Origin: an uncultured bacterium
Lineage (GTDB): Bacteria > Verrucomicrobiota > Kiritimatiellia > CAIVKH01
Assembly: GCA_937958885.1 (NCBI GenBank)
Contig: CALGMT010000055.1
Location: 1 to 64,000, forward strand
Reading direction: 5' to 3'
Length of the DNA stretch: 64,000 nt
Below are positions 24,340-33,365 of the stretch, piece after piece (positions within the stretch are counted from its first letter, which is position 1; each line of letters starts with the position of its first letter). Under the pieces are notes generated by a model. That model was not told where the DNA came from, searched no databases, and was given only the letters and a program-made list of their open reading frames with translations. The position numbers and the translations under genes were made by a program.

Positions 24340-25650
24340 ATGGAAACGACTATGAATGAAATCGGCATCGGCTTGCTAGGATTTGGGACGGTGGGCGCGG
24401 GGGTCGTGGAAGGCCTCCAACGCCATGCGGATCTGATCGCGGCGCGCGTCGGCGCGCGGCCGGTGTTGCGGTGGATCGCGGACCTCGACCTTGAACGCGA
24501 CCGCGGGGTTGCGGTGGACCGCGCGCTGTTGACGCGCGATGCGAAGGCGGTGGTCGAGGATCCGGCGGTCGATGTGGTGATCGAGTTGATCGGCGGCGTC
24601 GGCATCGCGCGCGAGCTGGTGACGCGCGCGCTGGAGCTCGGCAAGCCGGTGGTGACGGCGAACAAGAAATTGCTTGCGGAGCACGGCGAGTCGCTGTTCG
24701 GCCTCGCCGCCGCGCGCGGCGCGGCGCTGGCGTTCGAGGCGAGCGTGGCCGGCGGAATTCCGATCATCAAGGCGCTGCGCGAGGGCCTCGTCGCGAATCA
24801 CATCGATGCGGTCTACGGCATCCTGAACGGGACGTGCAACTACATCCTGACCCGTATGGAGCGGGAGGGGCTGGCGTTTGACGCGGCGCTGAAGGCGGCG
24901 CAGTCCGAGGGGTATGCGGAGGCGGAGCCGAGCCTCGATATCGACGGGTACGACACGGCCCACAAGGCGGCGCTGCTCGCGACGCTCGCCTACGGATGTT
25001 CGGTTCCGATGCAGGCGCTGCATGTGGAGGGCATCCGCGGGATTGCGACGGATGAGATCCGCTACGCCGCCGAACTCGGCTATCGCGTGAAGCTGCTCGC
25101 GATCATCAAGCACGAGGCGTCCGGAATCAGCGCGCGGGTGCATCCGACCCTTGTGCCCGCCCGCCACATGTTGGGGTCGGTGGACGGGGTGTATAATGCG
25201 GTGCTCGTGCGCGGCGATATCGTCGGCGACACGCTGTATTACGGGCGCGGCGCGGGCCGGTTGCCGACCGCGAGCGCGGTGCTGGCGGATGTGGCCGATA
25301 TCGCGTCGCGCCTTGCGCGCGGCGAGAAAACGACGCCACCCGTATTGCCGCCGGGCGGCGCCCGCGCTCGATTGGTGGAGCTGGCGGAGGTGCGCGCCCG
25401 CTACTATTTGCGGTTGTCGTTGCTGGATCGTCCGGGTGTGCTCGCGCGCGTCGCGGCGATTCTCGGCGCGAACGGCATCAGCATCGCCTCGATGATTCAG
25501 AAGGAGCAGCGGCAGGGCGGGCATGTGCCGGTGATTGCCCTGACGCACGACGCGGAGGAACGGTCGTTTCGCGCGGCCCTCGCGGAAATCGACACGCTGG
25601 ACGTAGTCGGCGCGCCGACGGTCGCGCTGCGCATTGAAGATTTCGCATGA
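24340..25650 (+). CDS. hom: Homoserine dehydrogenase
   Basis: A 436-residue homoserine dehydrogenase, which reduces aspartate semialdehyde to homoserine in the Thr/Met branch. The N-terminal NAD(P) fold shows IGLLGFGTVGAGVV, and the catalytic domain shows GILNGTCNYILTRM and AEAEPSLDIDGYDTAHKAALLATLAYG with the catalytic Asp/Lys region. A C-terminal ACT domain (about 352-432, YYLRLSLLDRPGVLARVAAIL) suggests threonine feedback. ATG 24340 has a GGAG site; ATG 24352 is an alternative. It is the first structural gene after the attenuator and overlaps the next gene by four bases. Confidence 0.95.
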   Translation: METTMNEIGIGLLGFGTVGAGVVEGLQRHADLIAARVGARPVLRWIADLDLERDRGVAVDRALLTRDAKAVVEDPAVDVVIELIGGVGIARELVTRALELGKPVVTANKKLLAEHGESLFGLAAARGAALAFEASVAGGIPIIKALREGLVANHIDAVYGILNGTCNYILTRMEREGLAFDAALKAAQSEGYAEAEPSLDIDGYDTAHKAALLATLAYGCSVPMQALHVEGIRGIATDEIRYAAELGYRVKLLAIIKHEASGISARVHPTLVPARHMLGSVDGVYNAVLVRGDIVGDTLYYGRGAGRLPTASAVLADVADIASRLARGEKTTPPVLPPGGARARLVELAEVRARYYLRLSLLDRPGVLARVAAILGANGISIASMIQKEQRQGGHVPVIALTHDAEERSFRAALAEIDTLDVVGAPTVALRIEDFA

Positions 25651-26813
25651 AGTCGCTGGTGGTCATGTTGGAGAATGCTGCGGATCGGCCGCGCGCGGAG
25701 CTGGACGGGCGCACGCCGTTGGCCGTGGCGCGGTGTCCGGCGGCAGCGCGGCTCGCCTCCGAGGGCATGTCCGGCGTGCTCGGCAAGGCGTACGGCCGCG
25801 GACCCAGTTCTCCGGAGGCGCGTTTGGCGGAATTCGGCGGACTGGATGAGGATTCCGTCCGCTTTACTGCGCGCGGACCGCTTGAGGCCGCCTCGATGGA
25901 CGTCGATCTCGATGGATTCACGCATGCCTACCGAGGAGATTTCGTTACGCTGGACAACGGTGTCCTGCGCGATGGCCGGCTTCAGCGGATGACGCTGCAA
26001 GAAACGGCGCAACTGGCCGAGGCGGTGCAGGCGCGTTTCGATCCGACGCGCGTTCGTCTGCATGCGCTGGCGCCGGCTCGGGTGGCGGCGCTGGTGCGCG
26101 CGCCGGGCGAGGATCTGGCGCGCGGGAGTGCCCCGTGGCGGATGGAACGGGAGGAGGTCATCGATCTGCCCGCGCGCGGTTCGGAGATCATGGCGGAGAT
26201 GGTCGAGAAATCGGCGCAGGCGCTGGCGCGCCATCCGATCAACGACGTCCGCGTCGATTTGGGGGAGAATCCGGCGAATGCGATCTGGTTGTGGGGCGGT
26301 GGTCCGCTCGCGCGGCTCGCGCCGCCGCCGCTGCGCCTTCACGTGCTGACGCAGAGCGCAATGGCCGCCGGTTTCGCGCGTCTGCTCGGCGCGGGGGTCG
26401 AACCGCTGCTCGATCCGTGGACCGCCGCACAACCGTCCGACGTGGTGGACGCCGACGCGATGCGACGCCGGCTGGCGGCATGCGATCGGCTTGTGGTCTA
26501 TGTGGAGGCGCCGGACGCCTTCCTCCGCGGCCCGGCCGCGGAAAAGGTTCATCTGCTCGAGCGGATCGATGTGCTGCTGCTGCAGCCGCTAATCGATGTC
26601 TTTCGCCGGGTCAAGCAGCGTCGGTTCCTCCTGCTGTCCGTCGATGCGGCGGGCGCGGATGAGTTGGACCCGGCCATTCCGCAGCCGGTCGCGCTCTGGG
26701 GTTCGCACCTGGAGCCGGACGCGACCGCGCATTGGGATGAAAACGCGTGCCGCGACGGGGCGCTCTCGGGCCTTTCGCGGGAGGCGGTCATGTCGTTACT
26801 GATGGGAGATTGA
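25647..26813 (+). CDS. ApgM/phosphoglycerate-mutase-like protein lacking metal-binding His residues
   Basis: A 388-residue member of the alkaline phosphatase-like/ApgM superfamily. Relatives in threonine operons are annotated as proposed homoserine kinases. Family landmarks remain: RGPLEAASMDVDL, HAYRGDFVTLDNG, EAPDAFLRG, EKVHLLERIDVLL and QPVALWG. The usual metal ligands are largely missing. The opening GDGMAD is LENAAD, the GH after EAPD is LR, the DH pair is DA, and the later His before DPVP is absent. A Ser in the PGSD position may remain (GPSSPEAR). It may therefore be a regulatory or structural pseudoenzyme. Tight coupling to hom and lysC supports a role in this pathway. Confidence 0.75.
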   Translation: MKSLVVMLENAADRPRAELDGRTPLAVARCPAAARLASEGMSGVLGKAYGRGPSSPEARLAEFGGLDEDSVRFTARGPLEAASMDVDLDGFTHAYRGDFVTLDNGVLRDGRLQRMTLQETAQLAEAVQARFDPTRVRLHALAPARVAALVRAPGEDLARGSAPWRMEREEVIDLPARGSEIMAEMVEKSAQALARHPINDVRVDLGENPANAIWLWGGGPLARLAPPPLRLHVLTQSAMAAGFARLLGAGVEPLLDPWTAAQPSDVVDADAMRRRLAACDRLVVYVEAPDAFLRGPAAEKVHLLERIDVLLLQPLIDVFRRVKQRRFLLLSVDAAGADELDPAIPQPVALWGSHLEPDATAHWDENACRDGALSGLSREAVMSLLMGD

Positions 26814-26815
26814 GT

Positions 26816-28036
26816 ATGGCGTTGATTGTTCAAAAATACGGCGGCAGTTCCGTCGCCGATGTCGAGTGCATGCGCCGGGTCGCGAAGCGCATTGTGCAGA
26901 CGCGCGATGCGGGAAATCAGGTCGTGGTCGTGGTCAGCGCCATGGGCGACACGACGGACGAGCTGATTGAGCTGGCGCGCAAGATCAATCCGGAGCCGGA
27001 CGAGCGCGAGATGGACGCGCTGATGGCGACCGGCGAGCAGATTTCGTCCGCCGTGCTCACCATGGCGTTGCATGCGCTCGGCGCGGATGCGGTCTCGATG
27101 ACCGGGCCGCAGGCCGGCATTTACACCGATGATGTCCACACGAAGGCGAAAATCCGCGCGCTCAAGCCGCGGCGTCTGTTGGCGCATCTCAAAAAGGGCC
27201 GTATTGTCGTCGTCGCGGGCTTTCAGGGCCTGAATCCGAACGAGGACATCGCGACGCTCGGACGCGGCGGGTCGGACACCACCGCCGTTGCCCTCGCCGC
27301 GGCGATCAAGGCGGATCGCTGCCAGATCTTGAAAGACGTTGAGGGCGTGTACACCGCGAACCCGCGCATCGTGCCCGATGCGCGGAAGCTGGACGAAATT
27401 GCGTATGATGAAATGCTGGAGCTGGCCAGCATGGGCGCGGAGGTGCTCCAGTCGCGCGCGGTCGAGTTTGCAAAGAACCACGGCGTTACGCTGGAAGTCA
27501 TGTCGAGTTTTGTCGAAAAACCGGGAACATTGGTACGCGAAGAGGTCAAGAATATGGAAGACATTGTCGTGCGGGGTGTGGCGTCGGACAAAAATCAGGC
27601 AAAGGTGACCGTGAAGGGGCTGGCAGACAAGCCGGGCGTCGCGGCCTTGATGTTCACCGAGCTCGCGCGCAAGAACATCAACGTGGACATGATCGTCCAG
27701 AACGTCAGCGAAAAGGGCGAGACGGACATCACGTTCACCGTGCCGCGCGGCGATCTGGCCAAGACCCGGCGCGCAGTCGAGGCGATGCAGGCCGATCTCG
27801 GCGCGAAATCCATTATTGAGGATGAAGACATCGCAAAGGTCAGTATTGTCGGCGTTGGAATGCGGAGTCATTCGGGCGTCGCGGCCCGCATGTTCGATGC
27901 CCTTGCCAAGCATAAGATCAACATCGAGATGATCGCCACGTCGGAAATCAAGATCTCTGTGGTGATCCGAAAGGGCGAGGCCGACAAGGCCGTCCATGCG
28001 CTGCACAAGGCATTCGAACTGGGCAAGAAAAAATAG
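26816..28036 (+). CDS. lysC: Aspartate kinase
   Basis: A 406-residue monofunctional aspartokinase, the first step from aspartate to Lys, Thr and Met. The kinase domain opens with VQKYGGSSVAD and contains MATGEQISSA, GFQGLNPNEDIATLGRGGSD and CQILKDVEGVYTANPRIV. Two ACT-type regulatory domains occupy about 265-400. It starts two bases after the previous stop with a GGGAG site. Allosteric control by Lys/Thr is likely, in addition to the operon attenuator. Confidence 0.96.
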   Translation: MALIVQKYGGSSVADVECMRRVAKRIVQTRDAGNQVVVVVSAMGDTTDELIELARKINPEPDEREMDALMATGEQISSAVLTMALHALGADAVSMTGPQAGIYTDDVHTKAKIRALKPRRLLAHLKKGRIVVVAGFQGLNPNEDIATLGRGGSDTTAVALAAAIKADRCQILKDVEGVYTANPRIVPDARKLDEIAYDEMLELASMGAEVLQSRAVEFAKNHGVTLEVMSSFVEKPGTLVREEVKNMEDIVVRGVASDKNQAKVTVKGLADKPGVAALMFTELARKNINVDMIVQNVSEKGETDITFTVPRGDLAKTRRAVEAMQADLGAKSIIEDEDIAKVSIVGVGMRSHSGVAARMFDALAKHKINIEMIATSEIKISVVIRKGEADKAVHALHKAFELGKKK

Positions 28037-28060
28037 GGCGCCATTCGGCGGAGGTGCATC

Positions 28061-29656
28061 ATGAAAACGCGCGTCGAAATCTACGACACGACCCTGCGCG
28101 ATGGGGCGCAAGGGGAGGGGATCTCGTTTTCCGGGGTCGGAAAGATTCTCGTCGCGAAGCGGCTTGACGAGTTCGGCGTGGACTACATCGAAGGGGGCTA
28201 TGCGGCGTCGAATCCCAAGGACATGGAGTTTTTCCACGCGATCAAGAGGGAAAAATTGCAGCATGCAAAGATCGCCGCCTTCGGCAGCACGCGGCGCGCG
28301 GGTGTGCGGGCGGAGGACGATGCGGGCTGCCGGGCGCTGATCGAGGCCGATACGCCGGTCTGCACGATATTCGGCAAGAGCTGGCGCCTGCACGTCAAAG
28401 AGGTGCTGCGCACGACCGAGGACGAAAACCGCGCGATGATCGCCGACACCGTTCGCTTTTTGAAGGCGCACGGAAAGGAAGTGATCTACGATGCGGAACA
28501 CTTCTTCGACGGCTACCGCGACAGCGCCGAGCACGCGGTCTCCACGCTGCGCGCCGCGCTGGATGCGGGGGCGGACCGCGTCGTCCTGTGTGACACGAAT
28601 GGCGGCTCGCTGCCGGAGCAGGTCGCGGACATCGTCCGGGCGGTGCGCAAGGCGCTGCCCGACGCGCGCCTCGGCATTCACACGCATAACGATTCCGAGC
28701 TCGGCGTCGCCAACTCGCTCGCGGCGGTCGAGGCGGGCGCCCCGCATGTGCAGGGTACGATCAACGGGTTTGGCGAGCGCGTGGGGAACGCGAACCTCGT
28801 GTCGATCATTCCGAATCTGATCCTGAAACTGGGCTATCCGTGCATGACCCCGGCGAGCTTGAAGCAGCTCAAGGCCGTGTCGCAATTCGTCTATGAAATG
28901 GCCAACGTGCGGCCGAACACGAAGCAACCGTTTGTCGGCGACAGCGCGTTCGCGCACAAGGCGGGCATGCATGTGGACGGCGTGCGGAAGCTGGCGTCGA
29001 GTTTCGAACACATCGATCCGGAATCCGTCGGCAACCAGCGCCGCATCTTGATCTCGGAGCTCTCCGGGGCGAGCAACGTATTTCTCAAGGCGGTCGAGAT
29101 GGGCCTGGCGCTGGACAAAAACGCGCCGGAGGTGAAGCAGATTCTCCGCGAACTGGAGAAGCTGGAGAAGAAGGGCTATGCATTCGAGGCGGCGGAAGCC
29201 TCCTTCAAACTGCTGATCCAAAAAGTCCTCAAGCGGCACAAGCCCTTTTTCGAGCAGCTCGGTTACCGCGTGATCGTTGAGAAGCGCGACAAAAGCGAGC
29301 AGAGCCTCGCCGAGGCGACCGTGAAGCTGGCGGTCAACGGCGAGGTCGAATCGACGGTCGGCGAAGGCGACGGCCCGGTGGATGCGCTGAACGAAGCCCT
29401 GCGCAAGGCGTTGACCCGTTTTTATCCCTCGATCCGCGACGTTTCACTGGTGGATTACCAGGTGCGCATCCTCGATCCGGAGGAAGGCACCGGCGCGAAG
29501 ACGAGGGTGTTAATCGAATCGACGGACGGCAAACAGTCGTGGGGCACGGTCGGCGTTTCCGCGAACCTTATTGAGGCGTCTTGGGAAGCCCTCGTGGACA
29601 GCGTTGAGTACAAGCTGTTTCTCGAAGAACAATCCTCTGAAACGCGAAAAAGCTGA
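28061..29656 (+). CDS. cimA: (R)-Citramalate synthase
   Basis: A 531-residue HMGL-like enzyme that condenses pyruvate and acetyl-CoA to citramalate, a threonine-independent route to 2-oxobutyrate for isoleucine. The TIM barrel opens with VEIYDTTLRDGAQGEG and holds metal ligands in GIHTHNDSELGVANS and the NGFGERVGNANL motif. The C-terminal LeuA-type allosteric domain follows (about 375-520). The family is CimA rather than 2-isopropylmalate synthase because of the GISFS opening and the FGSTRR/TIFGKSW segments. A GGAGG ribosome site is present. Its presence in a Thr operon explains Ile codons in the leader. Confidence 0.92.
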   Translation: MKTRVEIYDTTLRDGAQGEGISFSGVGKILVAKRLDEFGVDYIEGGYAASNPKDMEFFHAIKREKLQHAKIAAFGSTRRAGVRAEDDAGCRALIEADTPVCTIFGKSWRLHVKEVLRTTEDENRAMIADTVRFLKAHGKEVIYDAEHFFDGYRDSAEHAVSTLRAALDAGADRVVLCDTNGGSLPEQVADIVRAVRKALPDARLGIHTHNDSELGVANSLAAVEAGAPHVQGTINGFGERVGNANLVSIIPNLILKLGYPCMTPASLKQLKAVSQFVYEMANVRPNTKQPFVGDSAFAHKAGMHVDGVRKLASSFEHIDPESVGNQRRILISELSGASNVFLKAVEMGLALDKNAPEVKQILRELEKLEKKGYAFEAAEASFKLLIQKVLKRHKPFFEQLGYRVIVEKRDKSEQSLAEATVKLAVNGEVESTVGEGDGPVDALNEALRKALTRFYPSIRDVSLVDYQVRILDPEEGTGAKTRVLIESTDGKQSWGTVGVSANLIEASWEALVDSVEYKLFLEEQSSETRKS

Positions 29657-29715
29657 CCGCCCGCTGTTGTGTGCGGGTCCGCGCCGGAGTAGCATCCGCT
29701 CATATGGAGGCATAC

Positions 29716-30171
29716 ATGAAAAAGAACAAAGACATCATCCGGGCATTGGAAGACGCGTATTGGAAGGAATTGGAAACCGTCCAAAACTATATCGCGAACT
29801 CGATCAATCTGGACGGCGTCCGCGCCGAGGAGATCAAGACGGCGTTGGCCGCGGATGTGGCCGCCGAGCTGGGGCATGCGCAGCAGCTCGCGCGCCGGAT
29901 CAAGGTGCTGGGCGGCCGCGTGCCGGGATCGAAGGAGTTCAAGGCGCGTCAAAAGGGGTTGCAGCCGCCGAGCGATTCGACCGATGTGGTTGCGGTGATA
30001 CGCGGCGTGATCGAAGCGGAGGAGGACGCGATCGCGGGCTACAACAAGCTGATCAAGCTCTGCGACGAGGTGGATTATGTCACCCAGGACCTGGCGATCA
30101 CGCTGCTGGCGGACGAGGAAGGCCATCGCGAGCAATTCCACAGCTTTCTCAAGGAATACGCGCGAAAATAG
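29716..30171 (+). CDS. Ferritin-like di-iron protein
   Basis: A 151-residue four-helix ferritin-like protein. Iron ligands appear in the usual order: ELETVQNY (Glu, helix 1), AAELGHAQQL (Glu-x2-His, helix 2), IEAEEDAIAGY (Glu, helix 3) and LADEEGHREQF (Glu-x2-His, helix 4). It is close in length to bacterioferritin, but I see no haem-binding Met clearly placed. ATG 29716 is set by a GGAGG site; upstream starts lack one. It may store or detoxify iron. The adjacent ebo genes follow on the same strand with 48 bp between. Confidence 0.85.
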   Translation: MKKNKDIIRALEDAYWKELETVQNYIANSINLDGVRAEEIKTALAADVAAELGHAQQLARRIKVLGGRVPGSKEFKARQKGLQPPSDSTDVVAVIRGVIEAEEDAIAGYNKLIKLCDEVDYVTQDLAITLLADEEGHREQFHSFLKEYARK

Positions 30172-30219
30172 TCGCGCCATATCGCTCTCGGCTGGTGCAT
30201 CTCGATTACCTGATCGGCC

Positions 30220-31071
30220 ATGACACTGATAATTGAGCCACACATTCACATCTTGTCCCGCACGACGGATGACCTGCAGGCCATGTATGAAAACGGCATC
30301 CGCGTGTGCGTAGAGCCGTCTTTTTGGCTCGGATCGCCGCGGCGCTACGCGGGCACGTTCTGGGATTATTTTCAACATATCCTCGAATTCGAAACGGTTC
30401 GCGCGCGGCGGTTCGGCATCGACCATTATGCGTGCATCGCCGTGAATCCGAAAGAGGCGGACAACCTGCCGCTCGCGGAGGAGACGCTCGCGGGGATCAA
30501 CGCGTATTTCGACCATCCGCGCTGCCTTGCGGTCGGCGAAATCGGCTACAACCTCATCACCGCGAATGAGGAGGAAGTGTTCCAGCGCCAGCTTGAGATG
30601 GCGAAGGCGCGCAACATGTTGATTCTGATCCACACGCCGCACGACACGCCGACGGTCAGCAAGAAAAAGGGCGTCGAGCGCACCATCGCCGTGTGCCGCG
30701 AGCTGAATTACGACTGGGATCGCATCATGATCGACCACAACACGGAGGAGACGATGCAGCTCACGCGCGACTCCGGCGCTTGGGCCGGATTGACGGTCTA
30801 TCCGTATTCCAAACTCAATCCGGAGCGCTGCATCGACATCCTGAAAAAATGGGGGTTGGAACGCACCTGGGTCAACAGCTCCGCCGATTGGGGCTCGTCC
30901 GACCCGTTGAGTCTGGTGAAAGTTGCGGGCCACATGAAGGCAAACGGGTTCGCCGACGCGCAGGTGACGCGCCTGTTGTTCGAAAATCCGTTGGGGTTCT
31001 ACAAACAGAGCGGGCGCTTCGATCCGGACCTGAACATCCCGTTCATCCATCCGCGGGAATATCAGCGGTGA
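30220..31071 (+). CDS. eboB: EboB: TatD-like metal-dependent hydrolase
   Basis: A 283-residue TatD-superfamily hydrolase that matches EboB of the ebo cluster: opening EPHIHILSRTTDDLQAMYENGI, the FWLGSPRRYAGTFWDYF segment, VGEIGYN, LIHTPHD, DHNTEET and NSSADWGSSDPLS. The metal ligands of the TIM barrel (His-x-His, Glu, His, Asp) are all visible. Ebo clusters in cyanobacteria and other bacteria help deliver precursors across the inner membrane. Only eboB and eboC occur here. Exact reaction unknown. Confidence 0.85.
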   Translation: MTLIIEPHIHILSRTTDDLQAMYENGIRVCVEPSFWLGSPRRYAGTFWDYFQHILEFETVRARRFGIDHYACIAVNPKEADNLPLAEETLAGINAYFDHPRCLAVGEIGYNLITANEEEVFQRQLEMAKARNMLILIHTPHDTPTVSKKKGVERTIAVCRELNYDWDRIMIDHNTEETMQLTRDSGAWAGLTVYPYSKLNPERCIDILKKWGLERTWVNSSADWGSSDPLSLVKVAGHMKANGFADAQVTRLLFENPLGFYKQSGRFDPDLNIPFIHPREYQR

Positions 31072-31100
31072 ATCGAACCGGTTCGACGGTTCGATCGCAC

Positions 31101-31979
31101 ATGCTCGATTGGCTCCGGCTGCTGCGCGCGCCGAACCTGCTGACCGTGCCGGGCGATCCAGTCGCAGGATATTTTCTCGCCGCGGGGATAGGGGCGCAGC
31201 CGGATGTACGTCTCGCGTGGGTGGCGTTCGCAAGCCTGCTCTTCTATGCCGGTGGCCTGGTGATGAACGATCTCGTCGATCGGGAGACGGATCGCGTCGA
31301 GCGGCCGCAGCGTCCGCTTGCGTCCGGGCGCGTGTCGGTCTGCGCGGCGCAGGTGATGATGCTGATGTTTCTGCTCGGCGGCGCGCTCAGTTGCGCGGTC
31401 GCGGGGCGGCGCGTGCTGATTGTGGCGGTTCTCCTGTTGGGCGCGATGGTCGGCTACAATCTGCTGCGCCGCAGCGGGCCAGTTGCCGTGGCGTTGATGG
31501 GCGCGTGCCGCGGACTGAATGTGTTGCTCGGCGCGGCGCTGGCGGGCGCGCTCACGCCGCGGGCGGGCATCGGCGTGGGCGCGGTATTCGCGTTTGTCGC
31601 TGCGCTGACCGCGCTGGCGCGGCATGAGATGAGCGCGGTACGGCCCGGATGGCGCGCGTGGATTCCCGCGGGTGTTGTATTGGCGGCGTTTGCCCTGATG
31701 TTGAATGCGGGCAGCTTGCCGCCGGAAACGGAGGTTCGGACGGCGGGCGCATTTTTCTTCGCCTTTTCGCTGGCAGGGCTTGCGGGCTGGCGATGGATGG
31801 AGGGCGGTCGCGCGATGGCGCCGGTTTCCGTCGGCATGCTGATCGGCGCGTTGCTCCCGCTGCAGGCCGCGCTTTGCCTGGCATCCGGCGCAGGCGCTTG
31901 GAGCCTCGCCGCTGCGTTTCTCCTGATGCTGTTGTGGCCGCTCAACCGGCTGCTCGCGCGCTGCTTCGCCCCCAGTTGA
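31101..31979 (+). CDS. eboC: EboC: UbiA-family prenyltransferase
   Basis: A polytopic UbiA-superfamily protein of about 292 residues with the prenyl-diphosphate motif NDLVDRETDRVERPQRPLASG (near residue 58; cited as NDLVDRETDRVERP) and a second Asp-poor loop. It follows eboB, as in ebo clusters, where EboC is the putative membrane prenyltransferase. A GTG at 31068 overlapping the eboB stop (GTGA) is also possible and would add 11 residues. The second UbiA Asp-rich motif is weak (ARHEMSAVRPG), which is common in this subfamily. Confidence 0.82.
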   Translation: MLDWLRLLRAPNLLTVPGDPVAGYFLAAGIGAQPDVRLAWVAFASLLFYAGGLVMNDLVDRETDRVERPQRPLASGRVSVCAAQVMMLMFLLGGALSCAVAGRRVLIVAVLLLGAMVGYNLLRRSGPVAVALMGACRGLNVLLGAALAGALTPRAGIGVGAVFAFVAALTALARHEMSAVRPGWRAWIPAGVVLAAFALMLNAGSLPPETEVRTAGAFFFAFSLAGLAGWRWMEGGRAMAPVSVGMLIGALLPLQAALCLASGAGAWSLAAAFLLMLLWPLNRLLARCFAPS

Positions 31980-31991
31980 GGGCGCGGCCCA

Positions 31992-33257
31992 TTAATCACG
32001 GAGCCGTCCGCGGGCATCCACCCATCGCATGATCTCGGCGGCGGGTCGCTGTGCGCGCAGCAGGTTCGCCATGAGTTTCATGTGCCGGTCGATGTGGGTG
32101 AAAAAGCGTTTATATCCGGCGCAGAGGTAGTTCAGGCCCGGTTCGCCGTCCGGCGTTTTGATGAAGCGGTGCTTCGGACATTCGCCGTGGCACGCGAAGC
32201 GCACCGGGCATTCGCGGCAATACCGCGGCAGGCTGTCCTTCTTGTCCTGTCCGAATTTACGCTGCTGCGCGCTATCGACCATGTCGCCCAGCGAGCGGTT
32301 CATCAGGTTGCCGAGCTTGTATTTTGGATAGACATAATGGTCGCACGAGTAGAGGTCGCCGTTGTGCTCGAGCGCGAGCGCGCGCCCGCAGGTCTCGCTG
32401 AACACGCAGAGCGCGCCGCCGAGGCCCATCCAGTTGCCGAGCGCGACATCGAAGAGTTGGACGAACACCGTACCGACATCTTTTTTTACCCACTCGTCGA
32501 AAATCGCGCACAGGAACTCGCCGTACGTCTCCGCCTCGACACTCCAATGCGTCACCGGCACGTCCGGCGCGTGCTCGCCCGGCTCCGGCGGGACGGCGAG
32601 ATCGAGGGCCAGCGCGCGCGCCGCATCATCGGGCCGCCGCTCGACCAGCGGGATGAACTGGATGAACCCGGATCCGATCTCCTTGAGAAAGGTGTACACC
32701 TCCAGCGGCTGCTTGGAGTTCTTGCGATTCACTACCGTCAGTGTATTGAACGCGACCGCGTGCTTCTTGAGCACGCGCAGGCCGCGCATCACGAGGTCGA
32801 AGGTCGGCTTTTGCCGTTTGTCCACGCGGTAGGCGTCGTGCAGCGCGCGAGGGCCGTCGATGCTCAAGCCGACGAGGAAATCGTGCTGCCTCAAAAATGC
32901 GCCCCACTCGTCGTTCAGTAGAGTTCCGTTGGTCTGGATCGAATTGGAGATTTTCTTTCCGCCGGCGTATTTCGCCTGGAGCTCGACGACGCGCCGGAAG
33001 TAGTCCACGCCCAGCATCGTCGGCTCGCCGCCCTGCCAGGCGAATCCGATTTCCGTCGAGGCCTGCTGTTCGATGTACTGGCGGATATAGGTTTCGAGCA
33101 CATCGTCCGCCATGCGGAATTTTTCCGTGCGGGGGAACAGGTTTTCCTTTTCAAGATAGAAGCAATACTTGCAGTCGAGATTGCAGATCGGCCCCACGGG
33201 CTTGGTCATGATGTGGAACGGCATCCGCGCCCGCGCTGTTGGAGGACTCTCCGTCAT
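31992..33257 (-). CDS. Anaerobic sulfatase-maturating enzyme (radical SAM/SPASM)
   Basis: A 421-residue radical SAM enzyme that oxidises a Cys or Ser of sulfatases to formylglycine. The SAM cluster motif CNLDCKYC (Cys 25, 29, 32) and AWQGGEPTMLG are typical. C-terminal SPASM cysteines lie in CGRALALEHNGDLYSCDHYV, YCRECPVRFACHGECPKH and YLCAGYKRFF. The assignment to anSME over other SPASM enzymes rests on the MTKPVGPICNLDCKYCFY opening and the SIQTNGTLL segment. It implies sulfatases elsewhere in the genome and an oxygen-poor lifestyle. Confidence 0.92.
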   Translation of the reverse strand: MTESPPTARARMPFHIMTKPVGPICNLDCKYCFYLEKENLFPRTEKFRMADDVLETYIRQYIEQQASTEIGFAWQGGEPTMLGVDYFRRVVELQAKYAGGKKISNSIQTNGTLLNDEWGAFLRQHDFLVGLSIDGPRALHDAYRVDKRQKPTFDLVMRGLRVLKKHAVAFNTLTVVNRKNSKQPLEVYTFLKEIGSGFIQFIPLVERRPDDAARALALDLAVPPEPGEHAPDVPVTHWSVEAETYGEFLCAIFDEWVKKDVGTVFVQLFDVALGNWMGLGGALCVFSETCGRALALEHNGDLYSCDHYVYPKYKLGNLMNRSLGDMVDSAQQRKFGQDKKDSLPRYCRECPVRFACHGECPKHRFIKTPDGEPGLNYLCAGYKRFFTHIDRHMKLMANLLRAQRPAAEIMRWVDARGRLRD

Positions 33258-33365
33258 TCCGACACGTTATGGAATGTCGGAGGCGTGCTCCAAATCAAAA
33301 TCCGCGCGAGGTTATTTTTGCTTGAGCAGGTGGCGGGTGTATCGCACTATTACATTTCTTTCGGC

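Noticed and set aside
26549-29239. An 896-codon minus-strand open frame
   Set aside because: Antisense to lysC and cimA; caused by GC-rich codon bias, low in complexity (His/Arg-rich), with no domain.
29455-31233. A 592-codon minus-strand open frame
   Set aside because: Antisense to cimA, the ferritin-like gene and eboB.
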